Shown one piece after another: positions 48,301 to 55,753 of a stretch of 64,000 bases of DNA. Positions within the stretch are counted from its first letter, which is position 1. Each line of letters starts with the position of its first letter. Source of the DNA: Gloeocapsopsis crepidinum LEGE 06123 (GTDB lineage: Bacteria; Cyanobacteriota; Cyanobacteriia; Cyanobacteriales; Chroococcidiopsidaceae); NCBI RefSeq assembly GCF_015207655.1, contig NZ_JADEWN010000014.1, positions 20,923-84,922 on the forward strand. Direction: 5' to 3'. Both the position numbers and the translations under genes were made by a program. The notes below the pieces were generated by a model. It was not told where the DNA came from. It did no database searches and saw only the letters and a program-made list of their open reading frames with translations.

Positions 48301-48463
48301 TTTTGATGTAGAAATCTTCGTCCAGCAAACGTTTGAAACACCCACAATCGCCGATTTAGCACTCATTGTGACACAAAAGCTTGCCGAACAAACCGACACA
48401 GAAATTTTAGCTCAAGCATTCGCTGAATTAGAACTATTAGAAGAGCAAAATCAAGAAGTCTAA
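45305..48463 (+). CDS. NRPS module I-A(Asp)-PCP with degenerate C-like domain
   Basis: 1052 residues. It starts MQSQIQGFQLSPQQQRLW with no docking helix. Residues 1-430 form a C-like domain lacking HHxxxDG and carrying SLPALCAD (132-139), the same replacement as in the protein at 27415. The adenylation domain (about 450-900) has specificity residues read as D-L-T-K-V-G-E-V-G, an aspartate-type code. The PCP has Ser986 in GGHSLL. The acidic tail is less clearly a docking motif than its siblings. It follows the hydroxylase gene by 27 bases. The C-like domain resembles, by position and context, the interface domains reported to pair siderophore NRPS modules with Asp beta-hydroxylases. Confidence 0.9.
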   Translation: MQSQIQGFQLSPQQQRLWILQENNHTYYSQCAILIEGNLDVELLRSTLQKVVDRHEILRTNFHRAWGIKVPLQVINNENISIDIQNLGDNYCKADISQLFQQARLNQLHWEKDSLLHLSLMNFSVNKLLLISLPALCADLTTLHNLVRELACCYTDEEITDEPLQYADIAAWQNELLTEAKTTSWQQPDISSLKNLQLVSEKLCTENSEFEPQCINLPINNNLLEKIKLIADKYQASLSGLLLTCWQILLWRLTGQSNLLLGIGVDGRNYEELKPALGLLAKYLPLVCDISLDIQFHELMSQTEQMTKEILEWQESFIWEVEDDPQFSFFPFCYEFTDLPKTYSAGSISFSICQRYVCTDRFKVKLSFFTEDNTLNAEFHYDTSLFTPEAIQCLAEQFQTLLTSVSQNPEATITRLDVLSMREREQLLFKFNDTQTPLPKYECVHHWFEEQCATTPDRIAVVFGEQQLTYHQLNTCANQLAHYLHSLKIAPDTLIGLYVERSPLMVIGLLGILKAGAAYIPIDPSYPPERQAYIFRDTQTPLVLTQQSLTANILADNLKVVCLDRDWDLIASQPTENPVTSTTALNLAYVIYTSGSTGEPKGTLIPHQGLVNYLSWATQAYAVAEGTGTLVHSSLGFDLTITSLFTPLLVGNQVELLPDQSIESLATTLKERNNLSLVKLTPSHLKLLSQQLSPHQVAERTRTFVIGGENLTLENIAFWQDFAPETILVNEYGPTETVVGCCIYQVPTNLHQSGSIPIGQAIANTQLYVLDEYLQPVPLGVIGELYIGGAGLARGYYNRPELTAEKFVPHPYSNEPGARLYKTGDLVKFRPDGLLEFIGRIDEQVKIRGFRIELGEIESTLLQYPAIKDCVVTVRQEADDQRLVAYIVLKQSSFSIGNLKKFLQQQLPEYMIPSVFITLKELPLTANGKVNRQELPAPDQVRPELDEFYVAPRNSTEEKIAKIWAQILKLERIGIHDNFFDLGGHSLLITQVISRLRDIFDVEIFVQQTFETPTIADLALIVTQKLAEQTDTEILAQAFAELELLEEQNQEV

Positions 48464-48689
48464 TCAATCCAAATTCCTATTAATAAAAAATAGAAAGATA
48501 AAATTCACACACAGCATTTGCACACCATTAGTAAAACCTCTCTTCATTCTTTCCTCTGCGTTCTCTGCGTCTGAAGTGGTAGCCTGCGGCATGCCGCTCC
48601 GCGTCTACGTTAAAAAATAGTTCTCACAAATCAGATAGGAGTGCTATAACTCTTCAAAAGAAATTTATATAGTCAAATAATAGAAATAA
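48464..48689. repeat. Spacer with cyanobacterial dispersed repeat
   Basis: This 226-base gap is the longest in the biosynthetic run. Bases 48553-48609 read CTCTGCGTTCTCTGCGTCTG followed by GTAGCCTGCGGCATGCCGCT and CCGCGTCTACG, a GC-rich, partly palindromic element of a kind common between cyanobacterial genes. No terminator with a U-run and no clear promoter was seen, so the operon may read through, but an internal promoter for the last five genes is possible. Confidence 0.6.
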
Positions 48690-51600
48690 ATGAGTAACCT
48701 ACTAAACCGCATTAAAGAACTATCTCCAGAACAACAAGAAAAACTTCTGGAAAAATTGAACCAGAAAAAGCACAATGCCTCACACACCAAAATTCAACCA
48801 CAAAGTCGAAATACAAAAATTTTTCCACTATCATTTGCTCAACAACGTTTATGGTTTTTTCATCAATTAGAACCAGATAGCTGTGCCTATAATATTCCGA
48901 CCGCAGTTCGTTTAACTGGCAATCTCAACGTAACAGCACTTTCTCGTAGCATTAATGAACTCATCCGTCGTCATGAAACGCTACGAACAACATTTCAGAT
49001 AGAAAACGGGGAAGCTGTACAAGTTATTCATGAGTCATCTAAATTCGAGTTATCAATAATTAATTTGCAGTTTCTCGCTAAAACTGAACAACACAATGAA
49101 GTCATCAAACTAGCAACTTCTGAAGCTCAAAGACCCTTCAATCTAGTAACAGAATCGTTATTACGAGTAACATTATTGCAGCTTGGTGCAGCAGAACACG
49201 TCGTCTTATTTACGATGCATCATATTGTCTCCGATGGCTGGTCAACGGGGATACTTATAAAAGAATTAACCGCACTCTATCAAGCTTTTTCTACTAACAC
49301 ACCTTGCATACTTCCGAAACTACCAATTCAGTATGCAGATTTTGCCGTTTGGCAAAGACAGTGGTTGCAAGGAGAAGTACTACAAAATCAACTAACTTAC
49401 TGGAAGCAAAAACTAGGCGGAACTTTACCAGTTTTAGATTTACCAACAGATCGTCCCCGTCGTGCAATTCAAACTGATTGCGGCGCGATCGCATCCCTAA
49501 ATCTATCCGAGTCATTATCCACAGCGATTAAAACCCTTTCCCAACAGCAAGGGGTGACATTATTCATGACTTTGCTAGCTGCATTTAAGTTACTACTATG
49601 TCGCTACACGCAGCAAACCGATATTATTGTTGGCACTCCGATTGCTAATCGCAACCGCTCGGAAATTGAAGGGCTAATTGGTTTTTTTGTCAATACATTA
49701 GTATTACGTACTGATCTTGCAGGTAATCCAAGTTTTCGAGAGCTTTTAGAACGAGTGCGAGAAGTAACATTGGGTGCATACACGCATCAAGACTTACCTT
49801 TTGAGCAGTTAGTTGAAGAACTCCAACCCGAACGTGATTTAAGCCACAATTCGTTGTTTCAGGTGATGTTTATCCTGCAAAACGCACCAACCGAGACTTT
49901 GCAACTTCCAGGATTAACACTTAGCCCGCTTGCCGTCGAAAGCCAAACCGCAAATTTTGACTTAACGCTGTCAATGGTCGAGACAGAACAAGGATTGAGT
50001 GGGTGGTTTGAATACAATACAGATTTATTTGATGCTACAAGAATTACCCGCATGATTGAGCATTTTCAGACTTTACTAACTGGTATTGTTGCGAATCCCG
50101 ATCGGCGGTTGTCTGAATTACCTATTTTAACTGCAACAGAAAAGTATCAAATTCTAGAAGAGTGGAATAGCAAGTCCCTAGATGTACCTCAGCAGTGCAT
50201 CCATACTTTATTTGAAGCCCAAGTAGCGCAAACCCCCGACACAGTTGCGATCGCAACTGCTTTAGATGAATACCTTACCTATACACAACTCAACGAGCGT
50301 GCTAACCAACTCGCCCACTACTTGCAAGCCTTGGGAGTCAAACCAGAGGTTGTTGTGGGTATTTGTATGGAGCGATCGCTCGATTTAATCGTAGCAGTTT
50401 TAGCAATTCTCAAAGCAGGCGGAGCTTATTTACCACTAGATCCTGCATATCCGCAAGCACGACGCGCATTTATGCTAGCAGACGCTCAAGTATCAATCCT
50501 GCTTACCCAACCCCACTTACTCGCATCATCACATCACAATCAAGTTTGTTTAGACAATACCACCTGGGAACAAATCGCCAGCGAAGCTAAGGAAAACCCT
50601 AAAATTGCAGTTATCCCAGACAACCTTGCTTACGTCATCTACACCTCTGGTTCCACAGGTAAATCGAAAGGCGTGATGGTAGCTCATCGTAGCCTTGTTA
50701 ACGCCTATTATGCTTGGGAAGAAGCTTATCAACTACACAAAGTTAATTGTCATCTGCAAATGGCAAGTTTTTCCTTCGATGTTTTTGCAGGCGATCTAGT
50801 CCGTGCATTATGTTCTGGTGGAAAGTTAGTGTTGTGTCCTCGTGATTTTTTACTCGAACCTCAAAAACTTTATCACCTCATGCTGCAACAACAGGTGGAT
50901 TGCGCTGAATTTGTTCCAGGAGTGTTACGCAATTTGATCGAGTATCTCGAACAGTCACAACAGCATCTTAATTGGATGCAACTGCTCATTTGTGGTTCTG
51001 ATAGTTGGTACATCAATGAATATAAAAAATTTCAAAATTTTTGTAGCCCTGAAACACGATTAATTAACTCTTTTGGTTTAACCGAAGCAACAATTGATAG
51101 TTCTTATTTTGAAGTATATACAGTCAACTTATCAGTCGAACAATTAGTTCCGATCGGCAGACCATTTGCTAATACTCAAATCTATATTTTAGACAATGCC
51201 TTACAGCTTGTACCAGTTGGAGTTACAGGAGAAATTTATATTGGTGGTGCTGCTTTAGCTAGAGGCTATCTCCATCAACCACATTTAACTGCTCAAAAAT
51301 TCATTCCTCATATTTTTAGTAAAAAACCATCAGATCGCCTATATAAAACAGGTGATATAGGTCGTTATCTTCCAAATGGAAATATTGAACTACTGGGTCG
51401 AATTGATAATCAAATCAAATTACGTGGTTTTCGGATTGAATTAGGTGAAATTGAGGCAGCATTAAGGCAATACCCAGAAATACATGAGGCTGTAGTTATA
51501 GTCCGAGAAGATACACCAAACCAACCGAATTTAATTGCTTATATAGTCACATCAACATTTCAACATACCAATTTACAGTCAAGTGAACTACGCAAGTTTT

Positions 51601-53171
51601 TACAGACACGCTTACCTAATTACATGGTTCCCTCCGCCTTTGTCGAACTAGAAAAATTACCACTAACGCCAAATGGGAAGATAGACCGTCGTGCCTTACC
51701 AGTACCAACACAGGAGTTGAAAATAACCTTTACTCCCCCTCGAAATGTTATAGAAAAAACTCTAGCAAACATTTGGCAAGAAATTCTTAATATCGAAGAA
51801 ATTGGTATTCATAACAACTTTTTTGAATTAGGAGGACATTCTCTGTTAACAACTCGGTTAATGCTGCAAATTCACTCAGCATTTCAAGTTGATTTACCCT
51901 TAAAAGTTTTGTTTGAGTCACCTACCATAGCTAGTTTAGGTGAGAGCATTCATAATATTTTAAATTCAGCTCATACAAGTTTAAGTAATGAAAAAGAGAC
52001 GAATTTAATTGATTTAAATACTGAAGCAGTTCTAGATGGCAAAATTATTCCTGAAGGAGAGATAACAACTCAATTATCGTGTATTCTTTTAACAGGAGCA
52101 ACAGGTTTTCTCGGCGCATTTTTACTCTATGAACTTTTGCAGCAAACTCAAGCAGATATCTATTGCTTGATCCGCGCTTCTACGCTAGAAGAAGGTAAAA
52201 ATAAGTTACAAAAAAATCTCGAATCTAAATTACTCTGGCATAAATCTTATAGTTCTAGAATCATTCCTATCATTGGAAACTTGTCGCAACCACTTTTAGG
52301 GCTTTCTGAAGAAAAGTTTCAAGAACTGGCAGCCAAAATTGATGTTATCTATCACAATGGGGCTTGGGTACATCATATTTATCCCTATTCTGTTCTCAAA
52401 AATACGAATGTTTTGGGCACACAAGAAGTATTGAAATTAGCCTGTAAAACTAAATCTAAACCTTTACATTATGTTTCCACTTCTAGTGTTTTCTCTGTAG
52501 CAGGTATGTCAGGAAAATTAAGTATTAAAGAAGATGATAAATTGAATGATTATGCGCTACCTGATAACGGCTATGTTCAAACCAAATGGGTAAGTGAAAA
52601 GTTAGTTAATATTGCACGAGCAAGAGGATTGCCAGCTTATATCTATAGAATTGGACGTGTATCGGGACATAGCCAAACTGGTGTTTTTAATAGTAATGAC
52701 TTTGTTTATAGATTAATTATTGGTTGCGTACATCTTGGTAGTGTACCCAATGTAGATATTATGGAAGACATTCTACCAGTTGATTACGTCAGTCAAGCTA
52801 TCATTCACCTGTCAAAACATCAAAGAGACAAAGATAAAAATTTTCATTTGGTAAATTCTCAACTTCTTCACACAGATATGCTGCTTAAAGTTATTAATTC
52901 GCTTGGTTATCAAATTCAACAGATTTCCTACAATCCATGGTACAACAAGTTAATTGATACTGCTGGTTCTTCGCCAGAGCATCCTTTATATCCTTTAGTG
53001 CCTTTTTTCTCAGCTAGAGAATCGGAGACAAGTTCTCAACCCATAGCTTTAGAGTTTGATTGTAAAAATACTATGGCTGGTCTTGCAGATACATCTATTG
53101 TTTGTCCGGCAATTGATGAAAAACTACTGACTACTTATATTTCGTACATGATGCGCACCGGATTTTTATAG
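48690..53171 (+). CDS. Terminal NRPS: C-A(Orn)-PCP-thioester reductase
   Basis: 1493 residues. It begins with a docking-like helix (LLNRIKELSPEQQEKLLEKL), then a condensation domain with HHIVSDG. The adenylation domain has specificity residues D-V-G-E-I-G-S-I-D, the classic ornithine code known from gramicidin S and bacitracin. The PCP has Ser1051. From about residue 1125 to the end is a thioester reductase (SDR type): NADPH motif TGATGFLG from residue 1135 and catalytic Tyr1295/Lys1299 (GYVQTKW). The chain would therefore be released by reduction to an aldehyde (or alcohol) of ornithine instead of hydrolysis or cyclisation. No TE domain is present. An ornithine aldehyde could also cyclise through its side-chain amine. 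Confidence 0.93.
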   Translation: MSNLLNRIKELSPEQQEKLLEKLNQKKHNASHTKIQPQSRNTKIFPLSFAQQRLWFFHQLEPDSCAYNIPTAVRLTGNLNVTALSRSINELIRRHETLRTTFQIENGEAVQVIHESSKFELSIINLQFLAKTEQHNEVIKLATSEAQRPFNLVTESLLRVTLLQLGAAEHVVLFTMHHIVSDGWSTGILIKELTALYQAFSTNTPCILPKLPIQYADFAVWQRQWLQGEVLQNQLTYWKQKLGGTLPVLDLPTDRPRRAIQTDCGAIASLNLSESLSTAIKTLSQQQGVTLFMTLLAAFKLLLCRYTQQTDIIVGTPIANRNRSEIEGLIGFFVNTLVLRTDLAGNPSFRELLERVREVTLGAYTHQDLPFEQLVEELQPERDLSHNSLFQVMFILQNAPTETLQLPGLTLSPLAVESQTANFDLTLSMVETEQGLSGWFEYNTDLFDATRITRMIEHFQTLLTGIVANPDRRLSELPILTATEKYQILEEWNSKSLDVPQQCIHTLFEAQVAQTPDTVAIATALDEYLTYTQLNERANQLAHYLQALGVKPEVVVGICMERSLDLIVAVLAILKAGGAYLPLDPAYPQARRAFMLADAQVSILLTQPHLLASSHHNQVCLDNTTWEQIASEAKENPKIAVIPDNLAYVIYTSGSTGKSKGVMVAHRSLVNAYYAWEEAYQLHKVNCHLQMASFSFDVFAGDLVRALCSGGKLVLCPRDFLLEPQKLYHLMLQQQVDCAEFVPGVLRNLIEYLEQSQQHLNWMQLLICGSDSWYINEYKKFQNFCSPETRLINSFGLTEATIDSSYFEVYTVNLSVEQLVPIGRPFANTQIYILDNALQLVPVGVTGEIYIGGAALARGYLHQPHLTAQKFIPHIFSKKPSDRLYKTGDIGRYLPNGNIELLGRIDNQIKLRGFRIELGEIEAALRQYPEIHEAVVIVREDTPNQPNLIAYIVTSTFQHTNLQSSELRKFLQTRLPNYMVPSAFVELEKLPLTPNGKIDRRALPVPTQELKITFTPPRNVIEKTLANIWQEILNIEEIGIHNNFFELGGHSLLTTRLMLQIHSAFQVDLPLKVLFESPTIASLGESIHNILNSAHTSLSNEKETNLIDLNTEAVLDGKIIPEGEITTQLSCILLTGATGFLGAFLLYELLQQTQADIYCLIRASTLEEGKNKLQKNLESKLLWHKSYSSRIIPIIGNLSQPLLGLSEEKFQELAAKIDVIYHNGAWVHHIYPYSVLKNTNVLGTQEVLKLACKTKSKPLHYVSTSSVFSVAGMSGKLSIKEDDKLNDYALPDNGYVQTKWVSEKLVNIARARGLPAYIYRIGRVSGHSQTGVFNSNDFVYRLIIGCVHLGSVPNVDIMEDILPVDYVSQAIIHLSKHQRDKDKNFHLVNSQLLHTDMLLKVINSLGYQIQQISYNPWYNKLIDTAGSSPEHPLYPLVPFFSARESETSSQPIALEFDCKNTMAGLADTSIVCPAIDEKLLTTYISYMMRTGFL

Positions 53172-53236
53172 CCTGCTATTTTTTTGAAGTTAGTAAAAGA
53201 TTCAACTCAAATTAATTCAACAAAGGTTTAAACAGT

Positions 53237-54646
53237 ATGCCAACATCTAGCTTATTAACTAACAATACAAATCTCACTAATCATCAACAGCAATATTTAG
53301 AAAAATTCATTGCACGTTATAATCAAAAAACTCAAAAATCGAAACAACAAACACAAAAATATCGCCCAGTTCTAGCTGATGTCAGAGGCTCTGCAGGGTT
53401 TCGGGCAGAATACAAAGAAATTGTCTATCCGATCATTGGTAAGTATGCTGTTGGCTCAAAAATGTGGGATATCGACGAGAATGAATATGTAGACCTAATG
53501 ATGGGATTTGGAGTCAATCTTTTTGGTTATAATCCACCCTTTCTAAAGGAAGCTATTACACAACGACTTGAGCAAGGTATCCACTTTGGACCGCAATCAG
53601 ATTTAGCGGGAGAGGTAGCTGAGTTATTCAGCAAATTAACTGGAATGGAACGAGTTGCTATCAGCAATACGGGTACTGAAGCTGTCATGACAGCATTACG
53701 TTTAGCACGAGCTGCAACCGGACGTCATAAAATTGTCATGTTTTCTGGCTCCTATCACGGGCATTTTGATGGCACTCTAGCAAAATCTCAAATTGTTGAT
53801 GGCATTGCAACAGTTATGCCTACAGATATAGGAATACCACACAATATCATTGCTGATGTTTCAGTATTAGAATACGGAAATTTTCAAGCATTGGAAGTTA
53901 TTAAAGCAAATGCGGATGACTTAGCAGCTGTCATTATTGAACCTATACAAAATAGCCGTCCTGATTTACAACCGCGCGAATTTTTGCAAGAATTGCGGCA
54001 ATTAACAGCAGAATTTGGTATTGCCTTAATCTTTGATGAAATGCTAACAGGTTTCCGCATTCATCCGAATGGCGCACAAGGATGGTTTGGCATTCAAGCA
54101 GATATTGCAACTTATGGAAAAATAGTAGGTGGAGGGATGCCTATTGGTATTATTGCTGGCAAAGCTACTTATCTCGATCGCATTGATGGTGGGATGTGGA
54201 ACTATGGAGATACATCTTCTCCACAGGTAGAAACGACTTTCTTTGCTGGTACTTATTGCAAACACCCTTTAGCAATGGCAGCAGCATTAGCAGTACTAAA
54301 ACACCTCAAAAAAGAAGGAGCTTCACTTTACCAGAACCTCAACGATCGCACGACTCAATTCATCAATCAGCTCAATACTTATTTTGCACAAGATGAGGTT
54401 CCTATCCGATTAGCAAATTGCGGTTCTATTTTTAATGCTGTGCCCTTAGATGATTCTGTAGCCTCTGATAATGCAGCAGATGCTAACTTAGGTTTAATTT
54501 ATTACCACCTCATTGAAAAAGGTGTTTTTCTCCGTCCAGGTGGTGGTTTACTCTCTACAGCCCATAGTGACGAAGATATCAATTACATAATTGAAGCAGT
54601 TAAAGAAAGTGTTCAAAACCTGCGAGAAGGACATTTTTTACCTTGA
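53237..54646 (+). CDS. PLP-dependent class III aminotransferase (GSA-aminotransferase-like)
   Basis: A 469-residue class III aminotransferase, resembling both glutamate-1-semialdehyde aminomutase-type MxcL of myxochelin synthesis and the AMT domains of mixed PKS/NRPS lines. The PLP lysine is predicted at Lys295 in TYGKIVGGGMPIG. Other family motifs are FDEMLTGFRI (cofactor Asp), NTGTEAVMTALRLARA (phosphate binding) and FSGSYHGHFDG. It lies 65 bases after the reductase-terminated NRPS, which favours conversion of the released aldehyde to a terminal amine, as MxcL does. The alternative is transamination of a beta-keto polyketide intermediate, but both PKS modules have apparently intact KRs. Confidence 0.88.
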   Translation: MPTSSLLTNNTNLTNHQQQYLEKFIARYNQKTQKSKQQTQKYRPVLADVRGSAGFRAEYKEIVYPIIGKYAVGSKMWDIDENEYVDLMMGFGVNLFGYNPPFLKEAITQRLEQGIHFGPQSDLAGEVAELFSKLTGMERVAISNTGTEAVMTALRLARAATGRHKIVMFSGSYHGHFDGTLAKSQIVDGIATVMPTDIGIPHNIIADVSVLEYGNFQALEVIKANADDLAAVIIEPIQNSRPDLQPREFLQELRQLTAEFGIALIFDEMLTGFRIHPNGAQGWFGIQADIATYGKIVGGGMPIGIIAGKATYLDRIDGGMWNYGDTSSPQVETTFFAGTYCKHPLAMAAALAVLKHLKKEGASLYQNLNDRTTQFINQLNTYFAQDEVPIRLANCGSIFNAVPLDDSVASDNAADANLGLIYYHLIEKGVFLRPGGGLLSTAHSDEDINYIIEAVKESVQNLREGHFLP

Positions 54647-54685
54647 TTAAATTACATCACAAATGATATTTAAGGAGATTAATAT

Positions 54686-54913
54686 ATGAATAGAGAACAG
54701 ATGGAAGACAATACAATTTACAAAGTTGTCGTAAATCATGAAGAACAATATTCTATTTGGTTTGCAGATCAACAAAATCCTCTTGGTTGGCGTGATGCGG
54801 GTAAAACTGGTTTGAAAGCGGAGTGTCTTGAATATATTAAAGAAGTGTGGACTGATATGAAACCACTTAGTCTTCGCAAGCAAATGGAAGCTTCCAATAT
54901 CTATCACAGCTAA
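54686..54913 (+). CDS. MbtH-like protein
   Basis: 75 residues with the family signature N-x-E-x-Q-Y-S-I-W ([10 protein letters not shown]), then [12 protein letters not shown] and [16 protein letters not shown]. MbtH-like proteins bind NRPS adenylation domains and make them soluble or active. The one here probably serves several A domains of the line. One deviation: the usual Pro after the SIW Trp is Phe. A clear Shine-Dalgarno AAGGAG at 54672-54677 sits 8 bases before the ATG. Confidence 0.95.
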   Translation: MNREQMEDNTIYKVVVNHEEQYSIWFADQQNPLGWRDAGKTGLKAECLEYIKEVWTDMKPLSLRKQMEASNIYHS

Positions 54914-54954
54914 TTGTCATCAGGAGATTTTCAATTCAGATTGCACATTGAAAC

Positions 54955-55704
54955 GTGGTGACTACATCAACATCTAATTGGATTTACCCTAACCCCAATC
55001 TTCAAGCAAGCTTGCGTCTATTCTGTTTTCCGTATGCAGGTGGCGGTGCTTTGAACTTTCGCACCTGGTCGAATAGTTTACCACCAACGCTTGAAGTTTG
55101 TCCTGTCGAACTTCCTGGGCGAGGCAGAAGGTTCACAGAAACCCCATTTAACAGGTTAGAACCTCTGGTAAAAGCGATCGCCCGCGCTCTTGTACCATAT
55201 TTAGATAAACCATTCGCTTTCTTCGGTCACAGTATGGGTGGGCTTGTGAGCTTTGAGCTTACCCGCCTGCTGTACAAACAGCATGGTATTAGTCCAGTAC
55301 ATCTATTTATATCCGGTCGCCGCGCTCCTCAATATGTTTGCGATGCACCGATCCACGCCCTACCAGAACAGGAATTCTTAGCAGAACTGCGCCATCTTAA
55401 CGGTACACCTGAAGCAGTGCTACAGAATGTTGAACTGATGAAACTGCTGATTCCTACACTACGGGCAGACTTCGCCATACTGGAAACTTACGCTTATACT
55501 AGCGAGCCACCGCTGGAATGTCCGATCGCTGTTTTTGGTGGGTTACAAGACAAAGAAGTCACCCGCGAACAGCTTGCAGCATGGCAGCAACAGACAAGCG
55601 CTTCCTTTTCATTACAAATGCTTCCTGGCGATCACTTTTTTATCCACTCGGCTCAAGCACTTTTACTCCAAAGCCTAGTTCAAAAACTCAACTTGCAACA
55701 GTAA
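54955..55704 (+). CDS. Type II thioesterase (alpha/beta hydrolase)
   Basis: A 249-residue editing thioesterase of the GrsT/RifR type. It begins around LRLFCFPYAGGGALNFRTW and has the nucleophile Ser93 in GHSMGG. The Asp is near FGGLQDKEV and the His in PGDHFFIHS. Such enzymes free carrier proteins from wrong or stalled acyl groups. The start is GTG at 54955 or at 54958; the nearest SD-like CAGGAG is about 30 bases upstream, so initiation may be weak or coupled to the MbtH gene 41 bases before. It is the last plus-strand gene of the locus. Confidence 0.93.
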   Translation: MVTTSTSNWIYPNPNLQASLRLFCFPYAGGGALNFRTWSNSLPPTLEVCPVELPGRGRRFTETPFNRLEPLVKAIARALVPYLDKPFAFFGHSMGGLVSFELTRLLYKQHGISPVHLFISGRRAPQYVCDAPIHALPEQEFLAELRHLNGTPEAVLQNVELMKLLIPTLRADFAILETYAYTSEPPLECPIAVFGGLQDKEVTREQLAAWQQQTSASFSLQMLPGDHFFIHSAQALLLQSLVQKLNLQQ

Positions 55705-55722
55705 GTCCACGGAGATGGACTT
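55703..55722. terminator. Hairpin between convergent thioesterase and acylase genes
   Basis: A perfect 7-base stem AAGTCCA / TGGACTT with a 6-base loop (CGGAGA) overlaps the thioesterase stop codon and lies 32 bases from the convergent acylase stop. It lacks a run of T on either side, so termination in either direction is plausible but weak. Confidence 0.4.
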
Positions 55723-55753
55723 CGTTTATCTAGCGGCGAATTTATTCACTCAG

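Noticed and set aside
48553..48609. Spacer palindrome as an operon terminator
   Set aside because: It resembles a dispersed cyanobacterial repeat and is not followed by a run of T; the genes on both sides belong to the same pathway.
10255..55704. Epimerisation domain or terminal thioesterase in the assembly line
   Set aside because: Every C-like domain starts a module or stands alone before an Asp module; none follows a PCP as an E domain would. The last NRPS ends in an SDR-type reductase, and the only thioesterase is a separate type II enzyme.
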